Translations under genes and position numbers: made by a program
Notes under the pieces: model-generated
Database searches by the model: none
What the model was told of the DNA's origin: nothing
The model's input: the letters and a program-made list of their open reading frames with translations, nothing else
In this document: positions 25,996 through 34,032 of the stretch, piece by piece
Numbering within the stretch: position 1 is the first letter of the stretch
Layout: every line of letters begins with the position of its first letter
NCBI GenBank assembly: GCA_012729855.1
Contig: JAAYCI010000067.1
Span: 1 to 56,429, forward strand
DNA length: 56,429 bases
Source: Oscillospiraceae bacterium
GTDB taxonomy: Bacteria; Bacillota; Clostridia; Oscillospirales; Ruminococcaceae
Reading direction: 5' to 3'

Positions 25996-26757
25996 ATGGC
26001 ATTTTGCGGAAATTGCGGCAACCAGGTTGCCGATGATAAAACTTTTTGCACGCATTGTGGCGCGGCGGTAAACGCAGCGTCTGCGCCCCCCGTGGCAGCA
26101 CAGCCAGCGGCAGCGCCCGCCGGCCCAGCGCCTGCCGGCCAGCCCGTGTATCAGCAGGCGCCCGCAGCACCGCCGCCTGCACAGCCGCAACAGCAACCCG
26201 GTGCCTACCAGGCGCCCGTACAGCCGCCGCCGGTGCAGCCGCAGCAGCAGCCCGGTGCGTATCAGGCGCCCGTACAGCCGCCGCCTGCGCAGCCCCAGCA
26301 GCAGCCCGGTGCCTACCAGGCGCCCGTACAGCCGCCGCCAGTGCAGCCGCAGCAACAGCCCGGTGCGTACCAAGCACCGCTCTACGCTGCCGGCACGCCC
26401 CAGGCAGACGCGCAGGCAAACAAGGCCATGGGGGTGTTGGCCTACATCGGCCCCTTGGTATTCGTCACCATTTTTGCCGCCAAAGAGTCTCCCTTTGCCC
26501 GCTACCACGCCAACCAGGGGCTGGTGCTGCTTATCTTTTCGGTCGCCTACGGCATCATTTATGGCATCCTCAGCGCGTTGCTGGCGGCTGTTTTTCTCTA
26601 TTCCCTGTCGGGGCTTGCCGTTTACGGCATCATCACCACGCTGCTGGGGCTTTTGTCGCTGGCTTTCCTGGTCCTGGCAATCATCGGAATCGTGAACGCG
26701 GTACAGGGCAAGTGCAAGCCCCTGCCCATCATTGGGAAAATCAATATCCTGAAATAA
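25996..26757 (+). CDS. zinc-ribbon DUF4870-like membrane protein
   Basis: 253 residues. Zinc ribbon with C4, C7, C18, C21 (FCGNCGNQVADDKTFCTHCG), a Pro/Gln-rich linker made of 18-residue repeats (QPQQQPGAYQAPVQPPPV), and a C-terminal DUF4870/Tic20-like membrane domain: NKAMGVLAYIGPLVFVTIFA, FARYHANQGLVLLIFSV, then two more hydrophobic segments. Many Firmicutes DUF4870 proteins carry zinc ribbons; their role is not settled. Ribosome binding site AGGAGG 16 bases after the previous stop, so translation is likely coupled. Confidence 0.83.
   Translation: MAFCGNCGNQVADDKTFCTHCGAAVNAASAPPVAAQPAAAPAGPAPAGQPVYQQAPAAPPPAQPQQQPGAYQAPVQPPPVQPQQQPGAYQAPVQPPPAQPQQQPGAYQAPVQPPPVQPQQQPGAYQAPLYAAGTPQADAQANKAMGVLAYIGPLVFVTIFAAKESPFARYHANQGLVLLIFSVAYGIIYGILSALLAAVFLYSLSGLAVYGIITTLLGLLSLAFLVLAIIGIVNAVQGKCKPLPIIGKINILK
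26182..26385 (+). repeat. in-frame 54-base tandem repeats
   Basis: Three full copies and one partial copy of a 54-base unit (starts 26182, 26236, 26290, 26344) encode the 18-residue linker repeat of the DUF4870-like protein. Copies differ at synonymous sites and at one V/A position. Repeat number can easily change by slippage. Confidence 0.85.
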
Positions 26758-26770
26758 GGAGAGCATGACC

Positions 26771-26971
26771 ATGGGAAAAATTGCCAAATCGTTGTGTGCT
26801 GTGGCGCTTGCCCTTGTGCTGCTGTGCGCCGTGCCGGCGCGCGCATCGGCCGAGACAATGGATACCCGCACGCTTGCCATGATAAACAAGCCGGGTGTGG
26901 TGATGATGTACACCGAATACACCGCGGACATGACCTGGTACGAGTTTACGGTGGACGAGGCCATTTTATGA
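26771..26971 (+). CDS. N-terminal piece of the frameshifted HtrA-like protease
   Basis: 66 codons from ATG 26771 (GGAGAG eight bases upstream). It encodes a signal peptide (MGKIAKSLCAVALALVLLCA, cleavage near ARASA-ET) and the first residues of the mature protein (MINKPGVVMMYTEYTADMTW). The frame ends at TGA 26969-26971, right after a run of four T at 26964-26967. Removing one T joins it to the next frame as DEAIYDVLLDDIY, which reads smoothly. It is therefore the secretion signal of the protein at 26976-28586, separated from it by a single-base frameshift. Confidence 0.7.
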   Translation: MGKIAKSLCAVALALVLLCAVPARASAETMDTRTLAMINKPGVVMMYTEYTADMTWYEFTVDEAIL

Positions 26972-26975
26972 TGTT

Positions 26976-28586
26976 TTGCTCGACGACATTTACACCATGC
27001 TGGAGAACGGCACCCTCGGGGAAGACGATATCATGTCGGCCTTTGTTCAGCTTTATACCGAATACCTGCCCTACTATGCCTTCACAACCGGGAACTCCCG
27101 CACGGAAGCTGTGTCCACCGGCGCCGTCGGCACCGGGTTCATCGTCACGCCGGACGGATACCTGGTTACCAATGCGCATGTGGTGGAAACCAACGAGGAC
27201 GAATTGTACTACAGCTTTGCTGTCAGCAACCTGTCGTCGGTGGTGGAGACGGAGGTGACGACCGTTGTGGAGGATATGCGCCGGGAAGGCTACCAGATGT
27301 CGGAGTATGAGATCAATCTGATGTACGAGACCTATTTTTGGCTCTACGCGCAGAACTTCGACATCGGGAACCTGAACACCCGTTATTACTGCTACATGGG
27401 CAATGTGCAGCCGGGCGCCGACATCAGCACGAAGGGCGTGGTGATGGATGTGCGCAAGGTGGGCATCCCCAGCACCGCCAAAGATGTTGCCATATTGAAG
27501 ATGGACGGCACCAACCTGCCCACCATCCCGCTGGGCGACGACGCCACGCTTAAAACGGGCGACCCGGTGTATGCCATGGGGTACCCGGCCGTGGCCACTG
27601 TGTACGGCGCTGTGGATATACCCCAGGCGATGCAGGAGCCTACGCTGACGCAGGGAATTGTCAGCGCGAAAAAGCAGATGGACAGCGGCGCCGTCATTCA
27701 AATGGACGCGGCCATCCACGGGGGCAATTCGGGCGGCCCGCTGTTCAACAGTGCCGGCGAGGTTATTGGCATCAACACCTTTGGCCTTGTAGACCCCACC
27801 ACGGGGGAAAAGTACGACGGCATCAACTTTGCCGTGCCCATCAGCACGGTCAGGGTTTATCTAAACGAACTGAATGTGACACCCTCGGAAAGCAAGTTCA
27901 CAGCAGACTTTAAAAAAGCGCTGGCGGCCTACAACAGCGGCGACCACCAAACGGCCTTGGATCTGCTTCACGGCATCAACGACACTAACCCCGGCTACCC
28001 TGTGGTGCAGGAGCTTTTGGCCGACGCCCGAGCCGCTTACGACGCCAACCCGCGGGCAACCCCTGCCGTGGTAGACAGCGCCGCCAACGCGCCCGAAAAT
28101 GTGGCCAACCCCGCCACTACCAATGCGGGCTCGGGCTTCCCCCTGTACCTGATCATCATCATCGCGGCCGCGGTTGTGGTGGTGGCCGCCGTCATCATCG
28201 TGGTGGTGGTACTGGGCAGGAAAAAAAGGGCCCGGACCACTGCGGGTATGGCTGCACAGGGGCAGCCGGGCTACATGCCGCCGGCTCAGCCTTACGCACC
28301 GCCGCAGCCCTATGCCCAGCCGCAGCCGGCACAGCAGCCACCACCCTATGCCCCCCAGCAGCAGCAGCCAGCGCAGGCATACACGCCCTTGCAGCCGCAG
28401 CCGCCCAGCACACCCGCGCCGGCACAGCAGCCAACACAGCAGGTTGCGCAGCCGCAGCCATACGCCCAGCCGCCGCAAGGCGCCCCGCCGGCCGGGCAGG
28501 GAAACACCCTCACATGCCCCGGCTGTGGCGCGCCGCTTTCGGCCGGCTCGCAGTTCTGCAACGCCTGTGGCCAAAAAATACCCTAA
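26976..28586 (+). CDS. HtrA-like S1C serine protease with cytosolic zinc ribbon
   Basis: 536 residues as an independent frame. Trypsin-like S1C protease with catalytic H68 (LVTNAHVVE), D170 (KDVAILKMDG) and S252 (HGGNSGGPLF). After the protease comes a short TPR-like helical pair (SGDHQTALDLLHGINDTNPG), a membrane segment (about 390-414), a Pro/Gln-rich linker, and a C-terminal zinc ribbon (LTCPGCGAPL ... QFCNACGQ). With the upstream signal restored, the protease is outside and the ribbon inside. HtrA proteases normally end in PDZ domains; none is seen. As it stands, export is broken by the one-base frameshift at 26964-26967. Confidence 0.85.
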   Translation: MLDDIYTMLENGTLGEDDIMSAFVQLYTEYLPYYAFTTGNSRTEAVSTGAVGTGFIVTPDGYLVTNAHVVETNEDELYYSFAVSNLSSVVETEVTTVVEDMRREGYQMSEYEINLMYETYFWLYAQNFDIGNLNTRYYCYMGNVQPGADISTKGVVMDVRKVGIPSTAKDVAILKMDGTNLPTIPLGDDATLKTGDPVYAMGYPAVATVYGAVDIPQAMQEPTLTQGIVSAKKQMDSGAVIQMDAAIHGGNSGGPLFNSAGEVIGINTFGLVDPTTGEKYDGINFAVPISTVRVYLNELNVTPSESKFTADFKKALAAYNSGDHQTALDLLHGINDTNPGYPVVQELLADARAAYDANPRATPAVVDSAANAPENVANPATTNAGSGFPLYLIIIIAAAVVVVAAVIIVVVVLGRKKRARTTAGMAAQGQPGYMPPAQPYAPPQPYAQPQPAQQPPPYAPQQQQPAQAYTPLQPQPPSTPAPAQQPTQQVAQPQPYAQPPQGAPPAGQGNTLTCPGCGAPLSAGSQFCNACGQKIP

Positions 28587-28670
28587 GCGTGTGCAGGTCT
28601 CACGCATACAAGCGCATTGTGTTCCATACCGTTCGAAGACGGTAAACAGTAATATTAGGGAGGTAAAAAG

Positions 28671-29834
28671 ATGATTAAAGCACTAAAAAAAGGCATTGCC
28701 GGGTTTATTGTGGCCGCGCTGGCGCTCACGCTGTTCCCCCTGGCCGCAGCGGCGGAAGAAACCATCCTGCTTGAAAACACCTACGCCAATGCCATCCCGC
28801 TGGCCGCCGGGCAAACGGTGCAGGTGGGCGAGGGGCCGGTGGGGGCCGGATCCTATGTGGACTATTACAACGCCGACATGAAGTACAAGATTTCGGTGGA
28901 GCAGGACTCAGTCGTCACGCTGGTGCTGAGCACCACCGCCACCACCTCTGCGCAGCGCCCCAACAGCATGAACATGGACTTGTTCCACGCCAACACCACC
29001 AGCATGGTCTACGCCAACACGCTGGATGGCGCATATCAGGCGGCCTACGGCATTACCGTTTACAGCAACGAGATGCCCCTGCAAAGAACGGTAACCTACA
29101 AGTTGATGCCGGGCACTTACTATCTGCGGGCCGCGCAACTCGGCGCATACAACGCGCTGGCCTGGATCACCCTACAGTCGGTGACGCCGGCAGAACCCGA
29201 CGCTTTTGGTGAGCCCAACGACGCCATGGCCCAGGCGAAAAGCATCAAGGTCAACACCACCTATGCCGGCAACATCCGTTACGCCTCCATGCGGGATACC
29301 TCTGGGGAAGACCAGGTAGACTACTACAAACTGGTGCTGTCTTCCAATGTGTCCTCCCTCAAGCTCACAGCCAGCCGCGCCGACACCGACCGCCAAAATA
29401 ACGTGGACGTTTTCCTGGCCAGTGCGTCCGGCTACTCCATTGGCGGGCAGGTGGCGCTGATCACCGAGCCAGGCGGCAGCATCACCTACAAAAATGTGCC
29501 CAAAGGCACTTACTATGTGGTGGTGGACGGCTGGCCAGCCAACGCCTACCCAACGGAATACACTTTCCGGGTGGACATGCCCACCGTGAAAGCCAAAAGC
29601 GTTAAGCTGAACAAAACGGCAATCACACTGAAAAAAGGCCGGAAAATAACGCTGAAGGCAACCATATCGCCCACCAACACCACCGACAAAACGCTGAAAT
29701 GGACCTCCAGCAATCCCAAGGTGGCCAAGGTATCGGCCAGTGGCAAGGTGACTGCCCTTAAAAAAGGCAAGGCGAAAATTACCGTAAAAACATCCAACGG
29801 GAAAAAGTATACCTGTGTGGTTACGGTAGCGTAG
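28671..29834 (+). CDS. secreted protein with PPC-like and Big_2 domains
   Basis: 387 residues. Signal peptide (MIKALKKGIAGFIVAALALT, cleavage after AAA). Two beta-rich regions resemble pre-peptidase C-terminal (PPC) domains (VDYYNADMKYKISVEQDSVV; DEVDYYKL-like in EDQVDYYKLVLSS) and the last about 80 residues are a bacterial Ig-like Big_2 domain (LKKGRKITLKATISPTN, TLKWTSSNPKVAKVSASGKV, TALKKGKAKITV). These are usually adhesion or substrate-binding modules on the cell surface. No catalytic domain is seen. GGGAGG before the ATG; last gene of the apparent operon. Confidence 0.82.
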   Translation: MIKALKKGIAGFIVAALALTLFPLAAAAEETILLENTYANAIPLAAGQTVQVGEGPVGAGSYVDYYNADMKYKISVEQDSVVTLVLSTTATTSAQRPNSMNMDLFHANTTSMVYANTLDGAYQAAYGITVYSNEMPLQRTVTYKLMPGTYYLRAAQLGAYNALAWITLQSVTPAEPDAFGEPNDAMAQAKSIKVNTTYAGNIRYASMRDTSGEDQVDYYKLVLSSNVSSLKLTASRADTDRQNNVDVFLASASGYSIGGQVALITEPGGSITYKNVPKGTYYVVVDGWPANAYPTEYTFRVDMPTVKAKSVKLNKTAITLKKGRKITLKATISPTNTTDKTLKWTSSNPKVAKVSASGKVTALKKGKAKITVKTSNGKKYTCVVTVA

Positions 29835-29990
29835 CCGACGGGACATGCCGGGCACAGCAGGCGGTATGCGGCCCGCCATGCGTGATAATGGCATTCATGT
29901 TGGCCAGCTGCCCTGCGCGCCGCCTTAGGCAGAAATGAATGGCCCTTCGCTCCACCCATTTTTTTGATTTGATAAAGAGAGTACATAAAA

Positions 29991-30022
29991 ACAGTCACAT
30001 CAACGCAAGTTGATGTGACTGT
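29991..30022 (-). terminator. terminator of tRNA-Val
   Basis: 14-base perfect stem (ACAGTCACATCAAC and its complement) with a 4-base loop; on the minus strand it is followed by TTTTTATG. It begins four bases after the tRNA 3' end. Confidence 0.9.
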
Positions 30023-30025
30023 TTT

Positions 30026-30102
30026 TGGTGCGGAATCAGGGACTCGAACCCCGGACTTCATGCGTGTGATGCATGCACTCTAACCAGCTGAGCTAATCCC
30101 GC
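30026..30102 (-). tRNA. tRNA-Val(CAC)
   Basis: Full cloverleaf on the minus strand: acceptor GCGGGAT pairing with ATTCCGC (one G-T), D-arm GCTCAGCTGGTTAGAGT, anticodon stem CATGC/GCATG with loop ATCACAC giving anticodon CAC (codon GTG), variable AAGTC, T-arm CGGGG-TTCGAGT-CCCTG, and encoded CCA. A promoter precedes and a terminator follows. It is the intact relative of the half gene at 21424-21468. Confidence 0.95.
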
Positions 30103-30116
30103 AGGAACCGTGGCTT

Positions 30117-30146
30117 ATTATAACATCACCCGGCGGCAAAAATCAA
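30117..30146 (-). promoter_or_regulatory. sigma-A promoter of tRNA-Val
   Basis: Minus strand: TTGATT (30146-30141), 18-base spacer, TATAAT (30122-30117), 15 bases upstream of the mature 5' end. Confidence 0.85.
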
Positions 30147-30210
30147 GCGGTTGCCGGGAAAAACTTTTTTGCCGCCTGTGCAGAGGTTGGCGGCCACCGC
30201 CTCGGGCCGT

Positions 30211-30750
30211 TCAGTCCTCCGGCGAGTCGGGCGTGGCATCCTTGCGCGTTAACCCGGTTTTTTCCAGGGCGGGCAGCAGCACCCGCAGCAGCACGGCGGT
30301 CAGCACGCCCATCACAAGGCCGGCCACCAGCAGCACCGGCAGGTAGTAGGCCGCGGGCGGGCCGTACAGCCACCACACCACCACAAACTGCCCCAGGTTG
30401 TGGAAGATAGCCCCCGCCACCGACACCAGCACCACACCGGGTTTGCGCTTGGGCAGCAACAGCAGCAGCATGACGCCCAGCGAGGCCAGCCCGCCGGTCA
30501 GGCTGAGCAGCCCCGCCACCGCGCCGCGGGTAATCAGCCCAAAGCCGGCTTTCAGCAGCACCAGCAGCAGCGCCTGCCAGCGCGAGGTATAGTACAGCGC
30601 GAACATCACCACGCAGTTGGCCAGCCCCAGCTTCACACCCGGCGGCAGCCCCAGCAGCGGCGTCAGCCAGGACTCCGCGATGCTGAGCACAATGGCCAGC
30701 GCAAACAGCATTCCGGTGAAAGCGACCCGCCAGGCCGTTCCCTTACGCAT
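30211..30750 (-). CDS. Gx-type transporter family membrane protein
   Basis: 179 residues with five to six membrane segments (for example VAFTGMLFALAIVLSIAE, GVLTAVLLRVLLPAL). The N-terminal segment with LPPGVKLGLANCVVMFALYY and GAIFHNLGQFVVVWWL matches the ThiW/ECF-S-like group also annotated as 'heptaprenyl diphosphate synthase component I'. That old name does not imply the enzyme. It lies 24 bases after the ApbE gene on the minus strand; this pair with an FMN-binding lipoprotein is typical of extracytoplasmic flavin-based electron transfer loci. Confidence 0.75.
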   Translation of the reverse strand: MRKGTAWRVAFTGMLFALAIVLSIAESWLTPLLGLPPGVKLGLANCVVMFALYYTSRWQALLLVLLKAGFGLITRGAVAGLLSLTGGLASLGVMLLLLLPKRKPGVVLVSVAGAIFHNLGQFVVVWWLYGPPAAYYLPVLLVAGLVMGVLTAVLLRVLLPALEKTGLTRKDATPDSPED

Positions 30751-30773
30751 TGGCCCACCCCGTTTCCGCCGGT

Positions 30774-31865
30774 TTAGCTGCCCGGCACATATACCACGTC
30801 TATGCCGGACGCTTCGTCGTACAGTGCAAACCCGTCGCGCAGGCTTTCCGATACATACAACACGCCTTCATCATCCAGCAGGATGGCGCACAGGCCGTTC
30901 CGCATTTGCTGCAGCGCCCGCTCCCGCCCCCACACATACAGCGTGGTGGACCAAAAATCCGCCTCGGCGCCGTCTGCGCAAATGGCACCCACCGACGCAA
31001 TGTCGCTCTCGGCCGGGTGGCCGGTGGCGGGGTCGATGATGTGGATATACCGCTGGCCGTCCACCTCGAAATAGCGCTCGTAGCCGCCCGACACCGCAAT
31101 CACTCGGTCGGTAAGCAAAAAGGAGGCGACATAGCCGTCGCTGGCCGGGTCGCGGAAGCCGATGCGCCAGGCGCTGCCGTCCGGCTTTTTGCCACGGGCG
31201 TAAATGTTGCCGCCAATGCTGATCCAGGCGCTGTCCACGCCGTATTCGTCGTATATGGCCGCCACGTCGGTGCACACCGCCCCCTTGGCAATGCCGCCCA
31301 GGTCCAGCGCCATGCCGGCTTCGGGCAGGCGCACCCGGCTTTCGCCTGTTTCCACCGCCGCGTCGTCCACCAGCGGCAGCAACCGGTCGATTTCGTCCTG
31401 GCCGGGCACCCGCGGGGTGTCGGTGGTGATGCCCCAGGCCAGCGTAAGCGGCGCCACGGTGATGGCAAAAGCCCCCTCGCTTTGGGCGCTCAGGGCCAGC
31501 GCCCGGCCCAGCAGCGCCGCGGTTTCGGGCGCCACCGTCACCCAGTCACCGTTGCCGGCCGCCGCGTTGATGGCGGCGATGTCGCCATTTTCCGCAAACA
31601 GTGACAGCCGGGCGTCGTAGCTTGCCAGGTAGAGGTTCACAGCCCGCATGGCGTCTTGGGCGTTCGGGCCGTAGGCCTGCTGGTCCACCAGGGTATCCAT
31701 TGCAAAGGTGGCGGTGGTGTGCAGTTCCTGGGCGGCAGCGCTGTTTGCGGGCGGCTGGGCCGGCGGCGCGGTGCCGCGCCATATGGCCACCGCTACCAAA
31801 AGCGCGGCCACCAATAATACAAAACAGGCCAGCAGCAGGGGCCGGCGCCATCGGTGTTTGTCCAT
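30774..31865 (-). CDS. apbE: FAD:protein FMN transferase
   Basis: 363 residues from ATG 31865 (AAGGAAG upstream). One N-terminal membrane segment (about 8-28, LLLACFVLLVAALLVAVAIW) anchors it; the exported domain has the ApbE markers FAMDTLVDQQAYG, ALDLGGIAKGAV, AWISIGGNIYARG and HIIDPATGHP. It transfers FMN from FAD to a threonine in proteins with a DxxxGAT motif. The divergent neighbour at 32064 is such a protein and the likely substrate. Co-transcribed with the Gx-type transporter. Confidence 0.93.
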   Translation of the reverse strand: MDKHRWRRPLLLACFVLLVAALLVAVAIWRGTAPPAQPPANSAAAQELHTTATFAMDTLVDQQAYGPNAQDAMRAVNLYLASYDARLSLFAENGDIAAINAAAGNGDWVTVAPETAALLGRALALSAQSEGAFAITVAPLTLAWGITTDTPRVPGQDEIDRLLPLVDDAAVETGESRVRLPEAGMALDLGGIAKGAVCTDVAAIYDEYGVDSAWISIGGNIYARGKKPDGSAWRIGFRDPASDGYVASFLLTDRVIAVSGGYERYFEVDGQRYIHIIDPATGHPAESDIASVGAICADGAEADFWSTTLYVWGRERALQQMRNGLCAILLDDEGVLYVSESLRDGFALYDEASGIDVVYVPGS

Positions 31866-31989
31866 GAAATTCTTCCTTTCGGGGCAGTGTGCCCGCGCCT
31901 CCATCTTATCGCCTGGGGCCCCGCGCCGTCAAGAAAAGCCGGGCGCTTTGTGCACTGGCTGCCATAAAGCCGCCGCGCGAGCGCAAAAT

Positions 31990-32019
31990 TTGACAGAAAT
32001 ACCCTGTGTGCGGTATGAT
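31990..32019 (+). promoter_or_regulatory. promoter of the FMN-binding lipoprotein gene
   Basis: Consensus TTGACA (31990-31995), 18-base spacer, TATGAT (32014-32019), 45 bases before the start codon. Confidence 0.8.
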
Positions 32020-32063
32020 AATTGAACATTTTCAACAAGCGCACACAGACAGGAGGTGGTGCA

Positions 32064-32516
32064 ATGCGGCGATTTGCAGCAGCCCTGCTGGCGGTTCTGC
32101 TCTGCGGCGCCCTGCTGGCGGGATGCCAAGCCGACACGGCCTACGCCGACGGCACCTATTACGCCGAATTTGAGGAATACGACAGCTACGGCTACAAAGA
32201 GTATATGCGGGTAACAGTGGAGGACGGCGCGGTTACAGCGCTGGAGTACAACGCCATGGACGCCGACGGCGCCCTGCGCACGCAGGACGAAAAATACCGA
32301 CAGAACATGGAATCGGTGAACGACACCTACCCCGAAAAATACACAGCCGACCTGGTGAACCAGTTTATGGAGAACAAGGACATAGACAAACTGGACGCCA
32401 TTGCCGGGGCCACCTGGTCCAGCGACAGCTTCAAGGCCCTGTACAAAGCCCTGCTGCTGAACATGGCTGTGGGCGACACCAACACAGTTCTGGTGGAGAA
32501 CGTGCCGGAGAAGTAG
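32064..32516 (+). CDS. FMN-binding domain lipoprotein
   Basis: 150 residues; lipoprotein signal with C21 (LLAGC). The mature part is one FMN-binding domain (ADGTYYAEFEEYDSYG, VTVEDGAVTALEYNAMDADG) with the flavinylation motif DAIAGAT (D111 to T117); T117 is the expected FMN attachment site. It should carry covalently bound FMN outside the membrane and pass electrons, with ApbE next door as the modifying enzyme. AGGAGG at 32051-32056. The stop TAG (32514-32516) is shared with the first bases of the repeat array that follows. Confidence 0.9.
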   Translation: MRRFAAALLAVLLCGALLAGCQADTAYADGTYYAEFEEYDSYGYKEYMRVTVEDGAVTALEYNAMDADGALRTQDEKYRQNMESVNDTYPEKYTADLVNQFMENKDIDKLDAIAGATWSSDSFKALYKALLLNMAVGDTNTVLVENVPEK

Positions 32517-33155
32517 GGCCCAAAGGGCAAAATTTGGCTTGCATAGCAGCATCTTGCCTACGGCACCATGCTGCGGCGAACAAATTTTCCCGCGCCCGGT
32601 TCTGGGGCGCCTCGCAGAGGTGCACCAGAACCGCAAGAGGCGGCGGGACGCCGCCGAGGCGTGGGTAGGGCCCGAAGGGCAAAATTTGGCTTGCATAGCA
32701 GCATCTTGCCTACGGCACCATGCTGCGGCAAACAAATTTTCCCGCGCCCGGTTCTGGGGCGCCTCGCAGAGGTGCACCAGAACCGCAAGAGGCGGCGGGA
32801 CGCCGCCGAGGCGTGGGTAGGGCCCAAAGGGCAAAATTTGGCTTGCATAGCAGCATCTTGCCTACGGCAACATGCTGCGGCAAACAAATTTTCCCGCGCC
32901 CGGCGAACCAAACAGCGTAGCTGTGCAGCGTGAGCCGCAAGAGGCGGCAGTATGCCGCCGAGGCGTGGGTGAGAGCTACCCAACCACACCAAGCTTGGGG
33001 CGAGTATAGCTCCGCACGTAGCCGCGCACTAAAACCGCAAGACTGCGCCCCGCAGGGCGCGTTTCGAGCGCAACCGAGCGCAGCGAGGCTCTTAGCGCAA
33101 GAGGCGGCAGTATGCCGCCGAGGCGTGGGTGGAAGCTTCCCCACAACACCCTATA
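32514..33155. repeat. modular multi-hairpin element, array B
   Basis: Three tandem units begin with TAGGGCCC at 32514, 32666 and 32818, exactly 152 bases apart. Units 1 and 2 contain module 1 (AAAATTTG / CAAATTTT stem with an inner GCAGCAT / ATGCTGC stem), module 2 (32597-32633 in unit 1) and module 3 (GGCGGC-gggac-GCCGCC). Unit 3 has the alternative module 2 with CAGC-gta-GCTG and continues into the longer form seen in copy A, with TGCGCCCCGCAGGGCGC and a second GAGGCGTGGGTG. No protein-coding gene lies in 32517-33339. Confidence 0.88.
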
Positions 33156-33169
33156 TAACGATACCACAC

Positions 33170-33206
33170 AAAAGCGGCACCCCAAAGCGGGGACGCCGCT
33201 TTTTTT
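33170..33206 (+). terminator. intrinsic terminator after the repeat array
   Basis: Stem AAAGCGGC-A-CCCC / GGGG-AC-GCCGCTTT, then TTTT. It ends the transcription unit before the DUF4358 gene promoter. Confidence 0.85.
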
Positions 33207-33221
33207 AACAGGTTTCTTAAC

Positions 33222-33250
33222 TTGATTAATCAGGCGGCATCGTGTAGTAT
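33222..33250 (+). promoter_or_regulatory. promoter of the DUF4358/MBOAT operon
   Basis: TTGATT (33222-33227), 17-base spacer, TAGTAT (33245-33250), 90 bases before the first start codon. Confidence 0.65.
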
Positions 33251-33339
33251 GTTACCGAGCCATTTTGGTGTGGCCGCCTCTGTGCGCGCTGCTGCTGGCT
33301 TACCCCCAAAAAACAAGATAAAAAGGTGGTTGTTTGGAT

Positions 33340-33966
33340 ATGAAACGTTTTATCGCACTTGCGCTTACCGCGGCCCTGGCCGTGGCGGCCCTTACTGCCT
33401 GTGGCGGCGGTGGCAGCAGCTCCACCCCGGCCAGCACACCCGCCAGCACCCCGGCGTCCACCCCGGCCAGTGAGCCGGCGTCCACGCCTGCCGATTCCAG
33501 CACCGAACCCGCCAGCACCCCGGGCAGTGAGAGCACTGCGGCCCCGGACGCCAGCGGCGACGTGCTGGCGTATGACATCGACGCCTACCTGGCCGAGCTG
33601 GTAGAGCCTGCCCAGCTGGGCGACACCATCCAGGTGGCCGAACTTGACCTGCAGGCCGGCGGGGTAGATACCGTCAACATTGCCAACTTTGTGGGCGTTG
33701 AGAGCAAGCTGGCCTCCGAGAACGGCGGTATTGTTATCGTCATCCAAACGCAGCCCGGTATGGCCGAGGCGGTGGCCGAAGACATGATTGCTTTCCGCGA
33801 CTCCCGCATGGATGACCGCTATGCTGAGTTCGCCAATGCGATGCTGCACACCGGCAACGCCATCACGGCCCATAACAACGACCTGGTCATTTACGCGGTG
33901 GCGGCTGTGGACGACTACCAACCGCTTTTCGATGCCGTGAGCGAAATTTTTGACCAGCTGGCGTAA
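33340..33966 (+). CDS. DUF4358 lipoprotein
   Basis: 208 residues; lipobox LTAC with C21. The mature protein starts with a Ser/Thr/Pro/Ala linker of repeated STPA units (about 28-68) that probably spans the wall, followed by a DUF4358-like domain (VNIANFVGVESKLASENGGI, VIVIQTQPGMAEAVAEDM, DLVIYAVAA). DUF4358 proteins are commonly found next to MBOAT and DHHW genes, as here, and probably work with that acylation system; the mechanism is not known. Confidence 0.82.
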   Translation: MKRFIALALTAALAVAALTACGGGGSSSTPASTPASTPASTPASEPASTPADSSTEPASTPGSESTAAPDASGDVLAYDIDAYLAELVEPAQLGDTIQVAELDLQAGGVDTVNIANFVGVESKLASENGGIVIVIQTQPGMAEAVAEDMIAFRDSRMDDRYAEFANAMLHTGNAITAHNNDLVIYAVAAVDDYQPLFDAVSEIFDQLA

Positions 33967-34032
33967 TCCCTTAAAAATAAAGTGATAAAGCCTGCCCGCC
34001 GGAAACGGCGGGCACCCCTGTGAGGCAACCCT

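Noticed and set aside
32514-32970. Tandem units considered as a CRISPR array
   Set aside because: Units are 152 bases and nearly identical throughout; there is no alternation of short repeats and unique spacers.
31929-33185. Several open frames in the repeat array, with translations such as RLGGVPPPLA and PTPRRRPAASCGSG
   Set aside because: The same peptides recur wherever the structured repeat occurs and in several frames, so they come from the repeat, not from genes.
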